A stretch of DNA of 64,000 bases from Erpobdella octoculata (Eukaryota; Annelida; Clitellata; Hirudinida; Erpobdellidae). Positions 1-32,623 of this stretch are shown here, in pieces (the stretch's first letter is position 1; the number at the start of each line of letters is the position of its first letter). Location of the stretch: contig OZ022238.1 of NCBI GenBank assembly GCA_963978895.1, positions 11,135,614 through 11,199,613 of the forward strand, in the 5' to 3' direction. Made by a program: the position numbers and the translations under genes. The notes under the pieces were generated by a model. The model was not told where the DNA came from and did not search any database. It saw nothing but the letters and a program-made list of their open reading frames with translations.

Positions 1-2586
1 GCCTGGGAGGCTGGGGCAGTAAGTAAATCTTCGGCAAGCATAAATAATTTAGTGTAGCACCCTTTCTTTTCTTTCCAAAAATCCAGTGCATTGTCACACA
101 CAATATTCTCAACATCCATTATATATCTATTTAGCTGACCAAGAGTATTATCTACATTGCTTGATGAACTAGGCAATTCGGATGTCCTAAGCTTCTCATT
201 AAGAAATTTAAAGCGCTTAAGGGCTGGGCGATAATCTACATGAGAATCATCACTGAGCACAATTTCAGACTCTGTATAAAGTAGAGAAAGCAGAAACTTC
301 TTTCCAGCGTTTAACAATGATACAGAACTGGGAGATGTCATGACACATAGCAGGGTTGGATCAAGTATGCATGCTGCTGCTGGAACAGGATTGAAGTTTT
401 CTGAATCTGGTTGGAGTATCGATTCAAATCGCTTTTTAAAATCTTTAACCAACATTTTAGCAAGTTCTTTTGCTCCTTTCTATTGTTGCAAATGGCATTC
501 CAGATTGAGCAGTGATGGTATTATGCTGGAAAGAGATTGCGAATCACTTTGAAGCTTGTTCGTTTGATCGGCAAATGGTTCCAGCAATTCAGTAATCATT
601 TCCAGAAGTTCCCAATCTTCCACCATGAGTGAATTAACACCTGAAAAGCAATGAATCTTTTTATAAATTTTAAGGCAAATTAATATACAAGATTCTGTTT
701 AATTTCTTCAAAATTCATTAACTATGTCATGTGGCATTTTGTCATATGCCTGTATAATATATTAGACAAATAATCAATAACAAAAAACAAAATACAAATT
801 TTAATCAAACAAAATGTATATTCACTCAATGAACCCAATTCGTATATTACCTATAGCTGCCGACACCTCATTGACAGGTTGTTTGATCTCCTTTAATCGT
901 TTTATCATGCTGTACGTACTGTTCCACCTGGTTGGGCAATCAATCAGAACTGTTTTTCCACATTTTTCAATCAATTTTTCCACTCCTGGGCCAGACTTGC
1001 GAATTTTTTTTACTAACTGTCTCGTTTTCGTTAGCAGTTGTTCGTAATATTTGAAAACTGGTTTCACAACCAGCTGTAATGTGTGTGCCATGCATTGCAT
1101 TCTCCTAAATTTAACCTGTTCCGGAAGGTCCATAATTATTTCATCTTTTTCAGGCTCAATATTTTCTTCTTCCTCATTATTGAAATAATCACTTTCTTCC
1201 TCTTCATCAGAAATCTCATCGGAAGGCTGTGAATACTGTGACTGTAGCAATTTGACAGCTTTGATCATGTTGGCTCCATTGTCTGTCACAACCAACAAGA
1301 CCTTCTCAGAAGAGATGCCTCATTTTCTTAAACACTCATCCAGGCAGCCAGCCAGTTTTTCACCAGTGTGTGGGTGCTTGATTTCCATCAAACTAAGGAA
1401 TGCATGGACTGGCTTTTCTGACAACTTATCAAAAAAACATGCTGATATCCCTAAAAAAGAGGCTGAGACCTCTCTTTGTCCAGCTATCAAGACATATTGT
1501 GACATGTCTTGTAACTGCAAGGAGGTTCCTCAATTGCTCTGATTTTAATTCAAAGAGATCATTCATGTGTTTTGAAAATGAAGCAGATCCTAAAGCAAAG
1601 TAAAATGTTTAAAATTGAAAATGATTCAGAAATCATAAAAACATAATACGAATTAAATATTTAGTGTAACTTTATTGTTTAAAAAATAATTCTAAAACCT
1701 GACTACCTGGCAGATTGAATTTCGAATCCCCAACTTTCCACATGTACCGAAAGGAGGGTTTATCGACATGCGTCACCGGATTACAAGTTTCGATTAACAT
1801 GTCGACGAAGCTGTTCACTCGATCTTTGTGTTCTATTGAATCAACATGCCAATGCCAATCAACTGAATTCCGTTGGAAACACTGCTTGATTGTTTGCTGG
1901 TCTCCTTCTAATTCAGCCTCGGCTTTACGTTTGAGGCTTGATTTTACATTTCTTTCTTTCTCCATAATCTCGAGCTCAACAAATTCAGATTTATGAAATC
2001 TCTTTAGATGCGAACTCAAATTTGTGGGATTTTTCCCGCTAAGTTGGATTCCACATTCTTTATTTTGAGAATCCATTGCCTTACATTTAGATTTGTTGGT
2101 GTTGGAATCGTAAACAAAAAATTCCCACACGGAACTATCTTTTTTTCGCCCAGCAAGCATTTTCGCAAGAGAACTCATAATTATTTTCAATGATTACAAC
2201 GTTTATGATAACACGAAAGTTAAGAAAGAAATGGTTGTGTATTTCAACAGTTGCACAACCATAGAAATCAATATCATAGATATTATATATCCACATATAT
2301 TGGTTATCTAGGCGAATATCTATGTACACAACTTTCAATAATTTTCGTTCGAAAATTAATTTTTATTTTTATTTTTATTCAGTTTGCATGATTTAAATTT
2401 TATTTTTATTTTATTATCGTTCAGAAAATAATTTTCGTTATTATTATTATTCAGTTTGTACTATTTAAATATAGTTTTTATTCTATTTACGTTCTTTAAA
2501 TAATTATAGTTTTTTTTTCGTTCTTATTAACGAATACAATAAAAATTTTCGTTTTTATTCAGTTTTCGTTAACAAAAATATCACTG
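1..2586 (-). mobile_element. hAT-superfamily DNA transposon with decayed BED-finger transposase (left end outside window)
   Basis: On the minus strand, 2190-1710 encodes a BED-type zinc-finger start (WEFF, then CGIQ...NLSSHLKRFH), followed by a linker ending in a donor near 1710. After an intron of about 110 bp come pieces with hAT hallmarks: CLDSWTKRG, SASFLGISACFFD, VTDNGANM near 1290, and CPTRWNSTY near 910. An intron at about 844-640 leads to the C-terminal part, which ends in FWKERKG and LFMLAEDLL near position 1, in the hAT dimerisation region. Frameshifts around 1440-1520 and an in-frame TAG at 480-482 show it is dead. The right terminus reads ...ATATCACTG at 2586, the same terminus as the short derivative at 51995-52820. 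2191-2586 is non-coding, AT-rich subterminal sequence. The other end and the TSD partner (agtagggg, 2587-2594) lie outside the window. Confidence 0.88.
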
Positions 2587-2982
2587 AGTAGGGGTGACTT
2601 GATCGAAGCCTACAAGATAATAACAGGAAAAGAGGATTTAACACCAGCAATGTTTTTCGAACAACCACCGATTCAAAGCACTAGGGGACATAGATTCAAG
2701 CTTTTTAAAAAACAAGAAAAGACTTTAAAAAGGCTTTTTTTAGTTCTAGAGTGGTAAACATATGGAATGACTTGGACGATGACACTGTAGCATCTGAGAC
2801 TACCACATCTTTTAAAGTAGCGCTATCCAGGCATGGATACGGATTTTTTATGCAATTATTTATTTTTATTAGTTTATTTATCTATTATTATCATTTATTT
2901 TATTTTATTCTATTTATTATTATTTTTAATTCGAAGTGGTTCTCTATAGGCGTAAAGTCTTCTAAACCACTATAATAAACGT

Positions 2983-3012
<30 letters not shown>
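2587..3012 (+). mobile_element. 3' tail of a CR1/jockey-like non-LTR retrotransposon
   Basis: Read with frameshifts, 2588-2860 gives RGDLIEAYKIITGKE, then TRGHRFKLFK, then RVVNIWNDLDDDTV and SFKVALSRH. This is the typical C-terminal tail of CR1/jockey-type reverse transcriptase ORFs. An AT-rich 3' UTR follows, and the copy ends in a (TTATC)n array at about 2976-3011, a common 3' terminus for this class. The hAT at 1-2586 sits directly against its 5' side, so the hAT probably inserted into this LINE. Only the last ~100 codons are in the window. Confidence 0.75.
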
Positions 3013-3013
<1 letters not shown>

Positions 3014-3118
3014 GCAGACAAGCTGTCGAGCCGAAGTAAGGAGTTCTGAGCCTATCATAGTCGTAGTCTAATGTTAAGTAGCTCCGAAAGACTGGGACTT
3101 CTAGCCATCCTTTTTTGG

Positions 3119-3207
3119 GGATGGTCGGTGGCTCAGTTGGTAAGAGCGCTTGCATTTAGGCAAGGCGGTGTTGCCGTAGACACGTGGGTTCGATTCCTAG
3201 TAGAGTC
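3119..3207 (+). repeat. tRNA-derived SINE head (A and B boxes)
   Basis: A-box-like TGGCTCAGTTGG starts at 3129 and a perfect B box GGTTCGATTCC lies at 3187-3197. The 58-nt spacing suggests a long variable arm. The sequences that would form the acceptor stem do not pair, so this is a tRNA-like pol III promoter of a SINE rather than a working tRNA. (TA)n follows directly. Confidence 0.55.
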
Positions 3208-3208
3208 G

Positions 3209-4098
<890 letters not shown>

Positions 4099-4099
4099 T

Positions 4100-4915
<816 letters not shown>

Positions 4916-4959
4916 CTATTTTCGTGGACAGACAAACAAACAAGAAAGTGATTCAATAA

Positions 4960-5105
4960 CAAGTTAAGGAAAGCAGGAGTTTTTCAACACAAACCTTTAT
5001 TTCAAATACACTCGATTTAGAAATACGAAAGAGGTTTAAATTAAGTTTTTTTTTAATTGAATCATGTATTGTCATCCAATATAAAGCTAATTGAAAAAAG
5101 AACAT
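4960..5105 (+). repeat. Fragment of the ACAAGTAAAGG dispersed repeat family
   Basis: Degenerate copy (CAAGTTAAGGAAAGCAGGAG, then tttttcaacacaaacc) of a family also present at 28990-29255, 30730-30920, 50353-50641 and 55579-55985. All share 'attgtcatccaatataaagct'. Confidence 0.65.
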
Positions 5106-5781
5106 TTTTTCAGAGAAATTATAAAATTTTTAGTACCCGAATGCCGTTTCTAACGCAGTTTATGTGTCTATGGCTAAAGGTTTGCTGACCTTGCCGTTTT
5201 TAGCTCTTGCCATCGTTTTTGGTTTTATCGGCCTTCTTTTACTTCTTTATCCCCCTCCGTCAAAGCAGTCTAGACCCGCCACTGCTAATAGTAGGTATAT
5301 ACTTTTTTTATGATAGTTTATAGTCCTTTACACCAAGTGTTTTAAGACTGAAACGGCTGTGTCAGAAGCACCTAAGTACTTCCAGTCGTGGATCATAATT
5401 TGATCCTTTTAACTTTTCCTTCTCCTTTTTCCAGGCTTGGGACTGGCTTGCAAAAGCAAGGCGGAGTTAGTAGGTACCATATACCATTGATTTATACTTT
5501 ATACTCAATGGTTTATAGTTTTTACTATTTAAAACTAAAAGTTGCCTAATGACAAGTTTTAACGCAGTAAGTAAAATTTATTTAAAATTATAACGTATGC
5601 AAATACAATCTATCTCGATGAAAACTTCCTAAATTTAAATGAAAAAAAAAAACTATTCTGTTACCATTAACTGCGACCCTGTATTGTTTACACAGTGAGC
5701 GGTGCTACTAAGCTACGAGAAGTGATTGAAACATAAATAACAGCATCACTTTTATCTTGTCATTAAAGTCAATTTCAAATC
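5106..5781. other. Intergenic stretch upstream of SCLT1
   Basis: No ORF or RNA gene is visible. 5316-5470 matches 19925-20066 (both contain 'tagtcctttaca', a gap, then 'gtgttttaagac', and end in 'ccaggc...ggcactgacttgcaaaag'-like sequence), so it is a dispersed repeat of about 150 bp. 5640-5781 should hold the 5' UTR and promoter of SCLT1, but I see no clear TATA box. Confidence 0.5.
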
Positions 5782-14073
<8,292 letters not shown>

Positions 14074-14721
14074 TAGTTGTCATATTTGTGAGGAAAAGCA
14101 AATCATTTTTTTATTGAGAGAAATGTTTAAAGAAGCAAGGAGCAGAGGTGGTTGGTTTGTGAAAGATTTGTTGAGTTCGTTGAAATATTCAAATTTGTGA
14201 GGTCTGGTTTATTTAACATCTTTCTTCTCACCCACTTAATTGTAACCAGCCCCTCACATAACAAAAAAACATATTAAAATTGTTTGTTTTACTCACAAAA
14301 TACTTGTTTCCACTTGAAAAGTGTTAGAAACCCACTATGTGGATCATCATTCATACCACTTGGAATACTCTTTTCACAAGACATTTACGTCACAGTCACA
14401 ATTGTCATGTCACGCCACAACAAAAATGCGTCTTCAGTTGCAATGGAGGCTAAGAAAAACGTTCATGAAATTTTGACATTTGATTTTAATTACACAGAGA
14501 CGGAAGGTCTTCTTAAAGATTACAGCCCTGACATTTGGAGATAAGAAATGATAGGAGAGAGGAAGTACTGACGGGATCACATTCTTATATTCAATATTTA
14601 ATATTATTTAATATTTAACTTTTGTAATGTCATGGAATTAGTTTTCTGTTAATGTTAATGAGTCTGTAGAATGGTATTTGCTAATGAATTGTTAATAAGT
14701 TTGACATTCAACTTATTTCTT
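14074..14721. other. SCLT1 3' region
   Basis: Probable 3' UTR and downstream sequence. An ORF at 14284-14544 has no recognisable domain. A possible alternative last exon (acceptor TTACACAG at 14500-14511, then RRKVFLKITALTFGDKK and stop) is noted but not favoured. Confidence 0.4.
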
Positions 14722-14722
14722 A

Positions 14723-16320
<1,598 letters not shown>

Positions 16321-16326
16321 TATATA

Positions 16327-16333
<7 letters not shown>

Positions 16334-16362
<29 letters not shown>

Positions 16363-16480
16363 TGTATGTATGTATGTATGTATGTATGTATGTATGTATG
16401 TATGTATGTATGTATGTATGTATGTGTGTGTGTATGTGTGTGTGTGTATGTGTGTGCATGTATGCAGGTATGTGTATACA
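16334..16480. repeat. (GTAT)n/(GT)n microsatellite
   Basis: About 90 bp of GTAT grading into GT/GTAT. It lies between the Helitron 5' end and the NK6 promoter. Confidence 0.95.
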
Positions 16481-16564
16481 TATACTGAATATAAAAGTAT
16501 CCACCAAGCATTTGAGTTACTCTACGTTTTATTTCTTTCAAATCGACATTGTTCTGAACAATGC

Positions 16565-16650
16565 ATCCATTGGCCACAGGGGGATTTGCGTCGGCCAATG
16601 GGGACGTGCAAATTTAATCGTCTGCTGCTAAAACTGCTTATATACCGCTT
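16565..16650 (+). promoter_or_regulatory. Putative NK6 core promoter (CCAAT motifs and TATA)
   Basis: ATTGGCC near 16569, GGCCAATGG near 16592 and TTATATA near 16638 are arranged as in a TATA/CCAAT promoter, about 335 bp upstream of the ATG at 16975. A start site near 16665-16675 would be expected. Inference from motifs only. Confidence 0.45.
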
Positions 16651-16974
16651 GATCACTTGAATTGGCTTTTTGTCCTGTTATCAAGAATGGGGTCGTACGT
16701 TAAACGCTAATCCAGATTTACTGCCAGATTTCTATGGTGCAGCAATTGTGGGAAGTTTTATGTTTGGTCGATTTCATATATACATTTACTGAATCGCAGA
16801 CATTAAAAAGTACAGATTATTGATTTGCATTAGAAATTTAATTTATTAAATTTTACAATTTTATGACATTTAACACTTTGTTATTTTATCAATAATTTTG
16901 TGCTTTACATTAAGAATACTGTTTTAAAACGGACAAATTTAAGAAAACTTTTTTTTTAATTTTTAACAATAAAC

Positions 16975-27920
<10,946 letters not shown>

Positions 27921-28014
27921 AAGGAAAGACAAGAAAGAAAAAAGCGAAAAAAAGAAGATGAGAAAAAGAATAAAAGGAAACGAACGTAGATAAATAACGT
28001 TTTAAGCAAACTGC

Positions 28015-28314
28015 TTAACTATTAAAGCAATCAATGAAATTAACTTATACAGCGCCCAGGAACGTCATTTAAGAACGACTTTGAAGTCGGCCTCCTGACA
28101 TTGAAGTGGGCCTCCCTGCACATAGAACTGGGCCCATGTAGACGGTTGAATATTTTGGGGATTTTTTGAAAATGTGGCTACCACTACCCTCCATCAGATT
28201 TTTAACAGAAAAAAACGTATAGAAGGGTTCGGAAAAAAACGGGAAAATTAGCATTTTTCTACCCCCGCCCTGGTCATCAGCTTTTTTGGAGAAGAAAGAA
28301 GAAAAAAGAAGAAT
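28015..28314 (+). repeat. Left copy of a ~290-bp duplication flanking an assembly gap
   Basis: About 85-90% identical by eye to 28515-28790. Both run from 'ctattaaagc' through 'caggaacgtcattta', 'gggcctccctgcac', 'gacggttgaatatt' and 'tcatcagcttttttggaga'. A related piece occurs near 61315-61360. Confidence 0.85.
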
Positions 28315-28514
28315 NNNNNNNNNNNNNNNNNNNNNNNNNNNNNNNNNNNNNNNNNNNNNNNNNNNNNNNNNNNNNNNNNNNNNNNNNNNNNNNNNNNNNN
28401 NNNNNNNNNNNNNNNNNNNNNNNNNNNNNNNNNNNNNNNNNNNNNNNNNNNNNNNNNNNNNNNNNNNNNNNNNNNNNNNNNNNNNNNNNNNNNNNNNNNN
28501 NNNNNNNNNNNNNN
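28315..28514. other. Assembly gap (200 N)
   Basis: A run of exactly 200 N, a placeholder length. Any ORF spanning it is meaningless. Confidence 0.99.
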
Positions 28515-28790
28515 CTATTAAAGCTATCAATCAAATGAACTTATACAGCATCCAGGAACGTCATTTAGGGAACGACTTTGAAGTGGGCCTCCTGACATTG
28601 AATTGGGCCTCCCTGCACGTAGAACTGGGCCCCTGTAGACGGTTGAATATTTCGGGATTTTTTGAAAATATGGCTACGAATACCATCCATCAGATTTTTA
28701 GCAGAAAACCGTAAAGAAGGGTTCGGAAAAAAATGGGAAAATTAGCAATTTCTACACCCCCGCCTGGTCATCAGCTTTTTTGGAGAAGAA
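28515..28790 (+). repeat. Right copy of the duplication flanking the gap
   Basis: See the left copy at 28015-28314. Either a tandem repeat that blocked assembly, or two alleles placed side by side. Confidence 0.85.
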
Positions 28791-28989
28791 ATTCAACACC
28801 ACGAGTGTGTGCTATTTCAGCAACTTGCTTCCCATCGTTTTGCTGAAATGATGTCCCTGAATGAAAGCGTTTTTTTCAAAATTCAAAGGCACTCTTCAAT
28901 AACTTCACTAAATAAAAATGCTTTTAAACCATTACGAAAAATAAACATTGAGCTGAACATTTAGAAGGTAAAAATTCTACGTATGTTGA

Positions 28990-29255
28990 CCAGCATAAGA
29001 ACAAGTAAAGGAAAAAACGAGTTTTTCAACACAAACTTTTATTTCAAATGCACTCGATTTAGAAATACGAAAGATGTTCAAATTAAGTTTTTTTAATTGA
29101 ATCATGTATTGTCATCCAATATAAAACTATGCTGAAAGTTTTAGCTTCCTAGCTAGTCAAAAAGCTGGTTAAATTTTACTTGCAAGATTTGCGTTTAGAG
29201 AAAGCCACACACACACAAACAGAGATTGTAACTTAAATAAAAGTTTGTAATAATG
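28990..29255 (+). repeat. ACAAGTAAAGG-family dispersed repeat, near full length
   Basis: Begins ACAAGTAAAGGAAAAAACG, passes 'tcatccaatataaaactatg' and 'gtcaaaaagctggttaaatt', and ends 'cagagattgtaac...aataaaagtttgtaa'. Matches 30730-30920, 50353-50641 and 55579-55985. Class uncertain; non-coding. Confidence 0.75.
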
Positions 29256-29289
29256 TAAAAGTAGTTTCAGTCAATTTAACTATTTTTAT

Positions 29290-30315
29290 AGGCACGTACC
29301 CACACAGTTGCAGACGCTGGTGACGCCAGCAGGATTCAAACCAGTGGCGCAGCCAGAAATTTGGGGGGTGGAGGTGCACGAGGGGGGGAAACTAATTAGT
29401 AAGGAGTTTTCAGAAAAATTTACGACCCACAATAGTCAAATCTTAACGACAGTTTCAGTTATACTTGGTAACAACAAACCATAAGACATTTAAATTGAAA
29501 CAGTAAATTACAATATCAAATTCATCCGATGTTTTTTCTGCAAAAAAATATCGATGACGGCTTCTTCATTAATGTGAAGGTCGCGATTGATAGTCATCTG
29601 GGCAAGCCCATTCAGTCTTGTCGGGTTCATTGTTGTGCGTAGATAAGATTTGAGTCTGTGCAAAGTTGAGAAGGATCTCTCGGCTGTCGCGGATGGAATG
29701 GGCAAGTGGTGAAATGTTTCAGCAACGTATTTATCTGTGGGTAGATGGAATATTGACAATGCTGCATAGCATCAACTGCGGTATGTGGCCGCTCAGCCAA
29801 TTGGGTCCTAGCCAAACTGGGTCGGGTCGGGTACAAAACAGGTGGAGTTTTTGATCAAGAAAACTTGATGAAGAGTTTTAGCAGCGTATTTATCTGCAGA
29901 TAGATGGAATCCTCACAATGTGGCAGAACATCAACTGCGGTATGTGGCCGCTCTGCCAATGGGACATTCGACCATTTGACTTTCCCGTGGAAGTATTTAC
30001 CACGAACATCAGATATGTGACCAAGATCACAGGCGTAGTATTTGAGTGTCTCCTCTAAGTCAATAAAAGATCCTTGGTCAAGAAACCTTGGAAGCAGATG
30101 TTGAATCTGAATGCAGACTTGCTCACTCATAATCGAAAATATACATCGAGGAAAGAATTGAAAAACAATCCAATACACGGGCACGCGCGTCACTTCAAAA
30201 TCAAATTTGGCAAGTTTTCGGGAGGTCCGGGCCCCCTGGCTTCGCCACTGATTTGAACCGTCGATTCTCATGTCCACAGGCCTTACCGCTATACCACCAG
30301 CGCCCGCCCTTGTGT
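29290..30315 (-). repeat. tRNA-derived SINE split by the hAT insertion
   Basis: Minus strand: A box TGGTATAGCGG (30296-30286) and the first part of the B box up to 30251; then, beyond the hAT, the rest of the B box (GAATCC) and the body from 29341 to about 29290. Removing the hAT and one TSD copy restores a GGTTC[R]AATCC B box. Confidence 0.65.
29342..30250 (-). mobile_element. hAT transposon remnant inserted in a SINE
   Basis: TIRs: CAGTGGCGCAGCCAG on the left and the complement of CTGGCTTCGCCACTG on the right. The flanking 8-mers ATTCAAAC and ATTTGAAC match at 6 of 8 sites. Minus-strand coding remnants include the hAT C-terminal dimerisation block (29759-29508: ATAERSFSTLHRLKSYLR, then LNGLAQMTINRD) and an upstream piece (LEETLKYYACDLGHISDVRG near 30060). 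The segment containing LAERPHTAVD is present twice (near 29800 and 29950), an internal duplication. ZMYM-like hAT subgroup by appearance. Confidence 0.85.
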
Positions 30316-30389
30316 GATGTCTTTGCATGGGCATGGTTGTCATAAGCGTACGAGCAAAATGGGTTGAAAATTTGGGCAAAACAGCTTAA

Positions 30390-30641
30390 AATTTTTTGAC
30401 TGAGTTGCACCTTGTCTTTAATCAAGTTGCTAATATTTTGGTCGCAATTCCAGCCACATCTTGTTCTGCCGTACGTTCCTTCAGCGCTCTCAGACGCATT
30501 AAAACATATTTACAGAGTACAATGGACCAAATACGTCTAAAAAGTGTGACAATTTTAAGTATTGAACGAAAATATAGGCAAATAGTGACCAAATTATTGA
30601 AATTTTTGCTTACAGGAAATCGAGGAAAAAATATTTTTTGA
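30390..30641 (+). pseudogene. hAT transposase C-terminal dimerisation fragment
   Basis: Encodes NILVAIPATSCSAVRSFSAL, then RRIKTYLQSTMDQIRL and SIERKY, the conserved hAT dimerisation segment, and ends at 30641. No upstream catalytic region is visible. It lies on the opposite strand to the neighbouring hAT remnant and differs in sequence, so it is a separate relic. Confidence 0.75.
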
Positions 30642-30729
30642 ATGTTTTAATAAAGTTTTTTTTTTATAAATATACGAGCAAAAATAGATTTGATCAAAAG
30701 GTAATTTATTATAACGCCCATGCTCATTT

Positions 30730-30920
30730 TCCTCATATGTTCAAATTAAGTTTGTTTTTTTTAATTGAATCATGTATTGTCATCCAATATAAAGCTATGC
30801 TGAAAGTTTCAGCTTCTTAGCTAGTCAAAAAGCTGCTTAAATTTCACTTGTAAGATTTGTGTACAGAGAAAGCCACACACAAACAGAGATTGTAACCTAA
30901 ATAAAAGTTTGTAAAAATTC
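30730..30920 (+). repeat. ACAAGTAAAGG-family dispersed repeat, 5'-truncated
   Basis: Shares 'ttcaaattaagtttg', 'tgtattgtcatccaatataa' and 'gattgtaacctaaataaaag' with the copy at 28990. Confidence 0.75.
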
Positions 30921-32623
30921 TTACTAATAGTCATGAAAAGAATTTGTCGGTTTCAAGTGCTTCCTCAATACCCCTTGACGGCTTGGAGATAATAAGACCA
31001 CCAGCATTCGGGCAATAATTATTTCACCTCCCCACTTCAATTAGCTCCCGTACGCCTAATATGGTTGGCCTTACATAAACTGTCAATTTTTGGTTCAATA
31101 TTTTCAGACCATGTATTCAATGTTCTCAAAACGGGTAAGTTGTATTGTACGGAATGGAAGTTTATTCACGGCCTTATATCCAAGAGCACCTGAATCTGAT
31201 TGTTCAGTCACACATAATCCCGAATTAGGCCAAGCAAACGTAGCTCATCAAACTGATGTTTTAAACCTCTGTCATCTCTAATGTAAATAAGCTGTTCTTT
31301 TTCAAAGACAATAAAAAAAAGTTAAATTTAATGGTGGGCAAAAATGATTATGAATCCAATCTTTATCCTACATATCCAAATAAATTTGCATTAGAAAACA
31401 TACACAAAATGGTGTTTTGCTGAATTTTATTTTTCCACATTTGTATCTTGCACACAAACTTAAAAACGATTGATTAAACTTTAAAAGTGAACATTTTTGA
31501 CGATTGTGCTGTAATACATGAAACAAAATGGCGATTATATTTACAGTTCATATTTTTTCATGGCACTCCGGTTGGGAAGCACTGCATCAGACAGAGAATT
31601 TGTGTAATATTCTATATCGACTTATATTACAGATGTTCATTCTACCTTTGCCACACTATCCATACTGACTAAGTCAGAAGGACGTTAAAAAAACTTTTGT
31701 TACAATTTTAAGCTTTCTCGTCTGATACCGGATGTGACTGGATATCCGATAGCTTCCTCATAATAACACGTCTCTTCTAAAAATGATACATTCATAAAAA
31801 TAAAATTTTATTAACACTAAAAGTGGAAGTGACTAAAATGAATAAAAACAAAATCATTTCAATTTGAGATTATATTAAACCAGTTGAAAACTTGCACTGA
31901 CTAAAACATTGAAGACCTTATTCAGCATGAAGTTAAAAAACTAAAATACATTAATGCATAGAACAAGTTAATACTATTGAGTAGTATTGAGCCAACGATT
32001 TCAGTTTAAGAACAAATAAAAAGTAAACAAAATCTTAAAATAATTGTGCAAATTAATAAAAACTATGCATAATAAAATGTTATCCCAACACCCAGATCCA
32101 ATTCATTGCGACATTATGACATTATAGAACCAGCCGCACAAGACATCAGACATGAAGTTTAAATATTCAAACGAATGTGTCAGACAAGACATGCACACAC
32201 ACACATACATGCACAAACACATACATGTACACAAAGCTTGAAAATACAAATAAAATGAAACTACTACTGCAGCTGATTTCTTAAAAACTGAAATCAATGT
32301 GGAAATATAATAAACACTTTTACTATTCATTGGCAAAATAAAACATAAAAATGACCAGCAATCAGTCTACAAATTAGCTACAATATTATACACCAAAGAT
32401 CAAAATCTCAACACAATAAAAAATGGCAGATTAAAATAGGAAATGCGGATGACAAAACTTCCCACAAAGAACATTCGTGACACATTGACTTCCACCTTAC
32501 CGAATTTCTAACCAATGAAATCACACTTCTTCTATTTGAGCATGACTGAATGTCATTTATCTTCCTATAAAGGGTTTTTAAGAGGCTGCATCCACTCTGT
32601 GATGAATCTACAGACCAATCAAA
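30921..32623. other. Intergenic / 3' side of the membrane-protein gene
   Basis: AT-rich; probably includes the 3' UTR of the minus-strand gene ending at 32624. No ORF with a recognisable domain. A short exon-like stretch at 31108-31134 was not supported by any neighbour. Confidence 0.35.

Noticed and set aside
3119..3207. A functional tRNA gene
   Set aside because: A and B boxes are good, but the acceptor arm does not pair and the A-B spacing is long; a SINE head fits better.
14284..14544. 86-codon ORF as the SCLT1 C-terminus
   Set aside because: Its frame does not continue exon 16, and exon 16 already ends in a stop at 14073 at a position comparable to the vertebrate protein end.
28069..28714. 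ORFs of 142-153 codons with unknown residues
   Set aside because: They cross the 200-N assembly gap.
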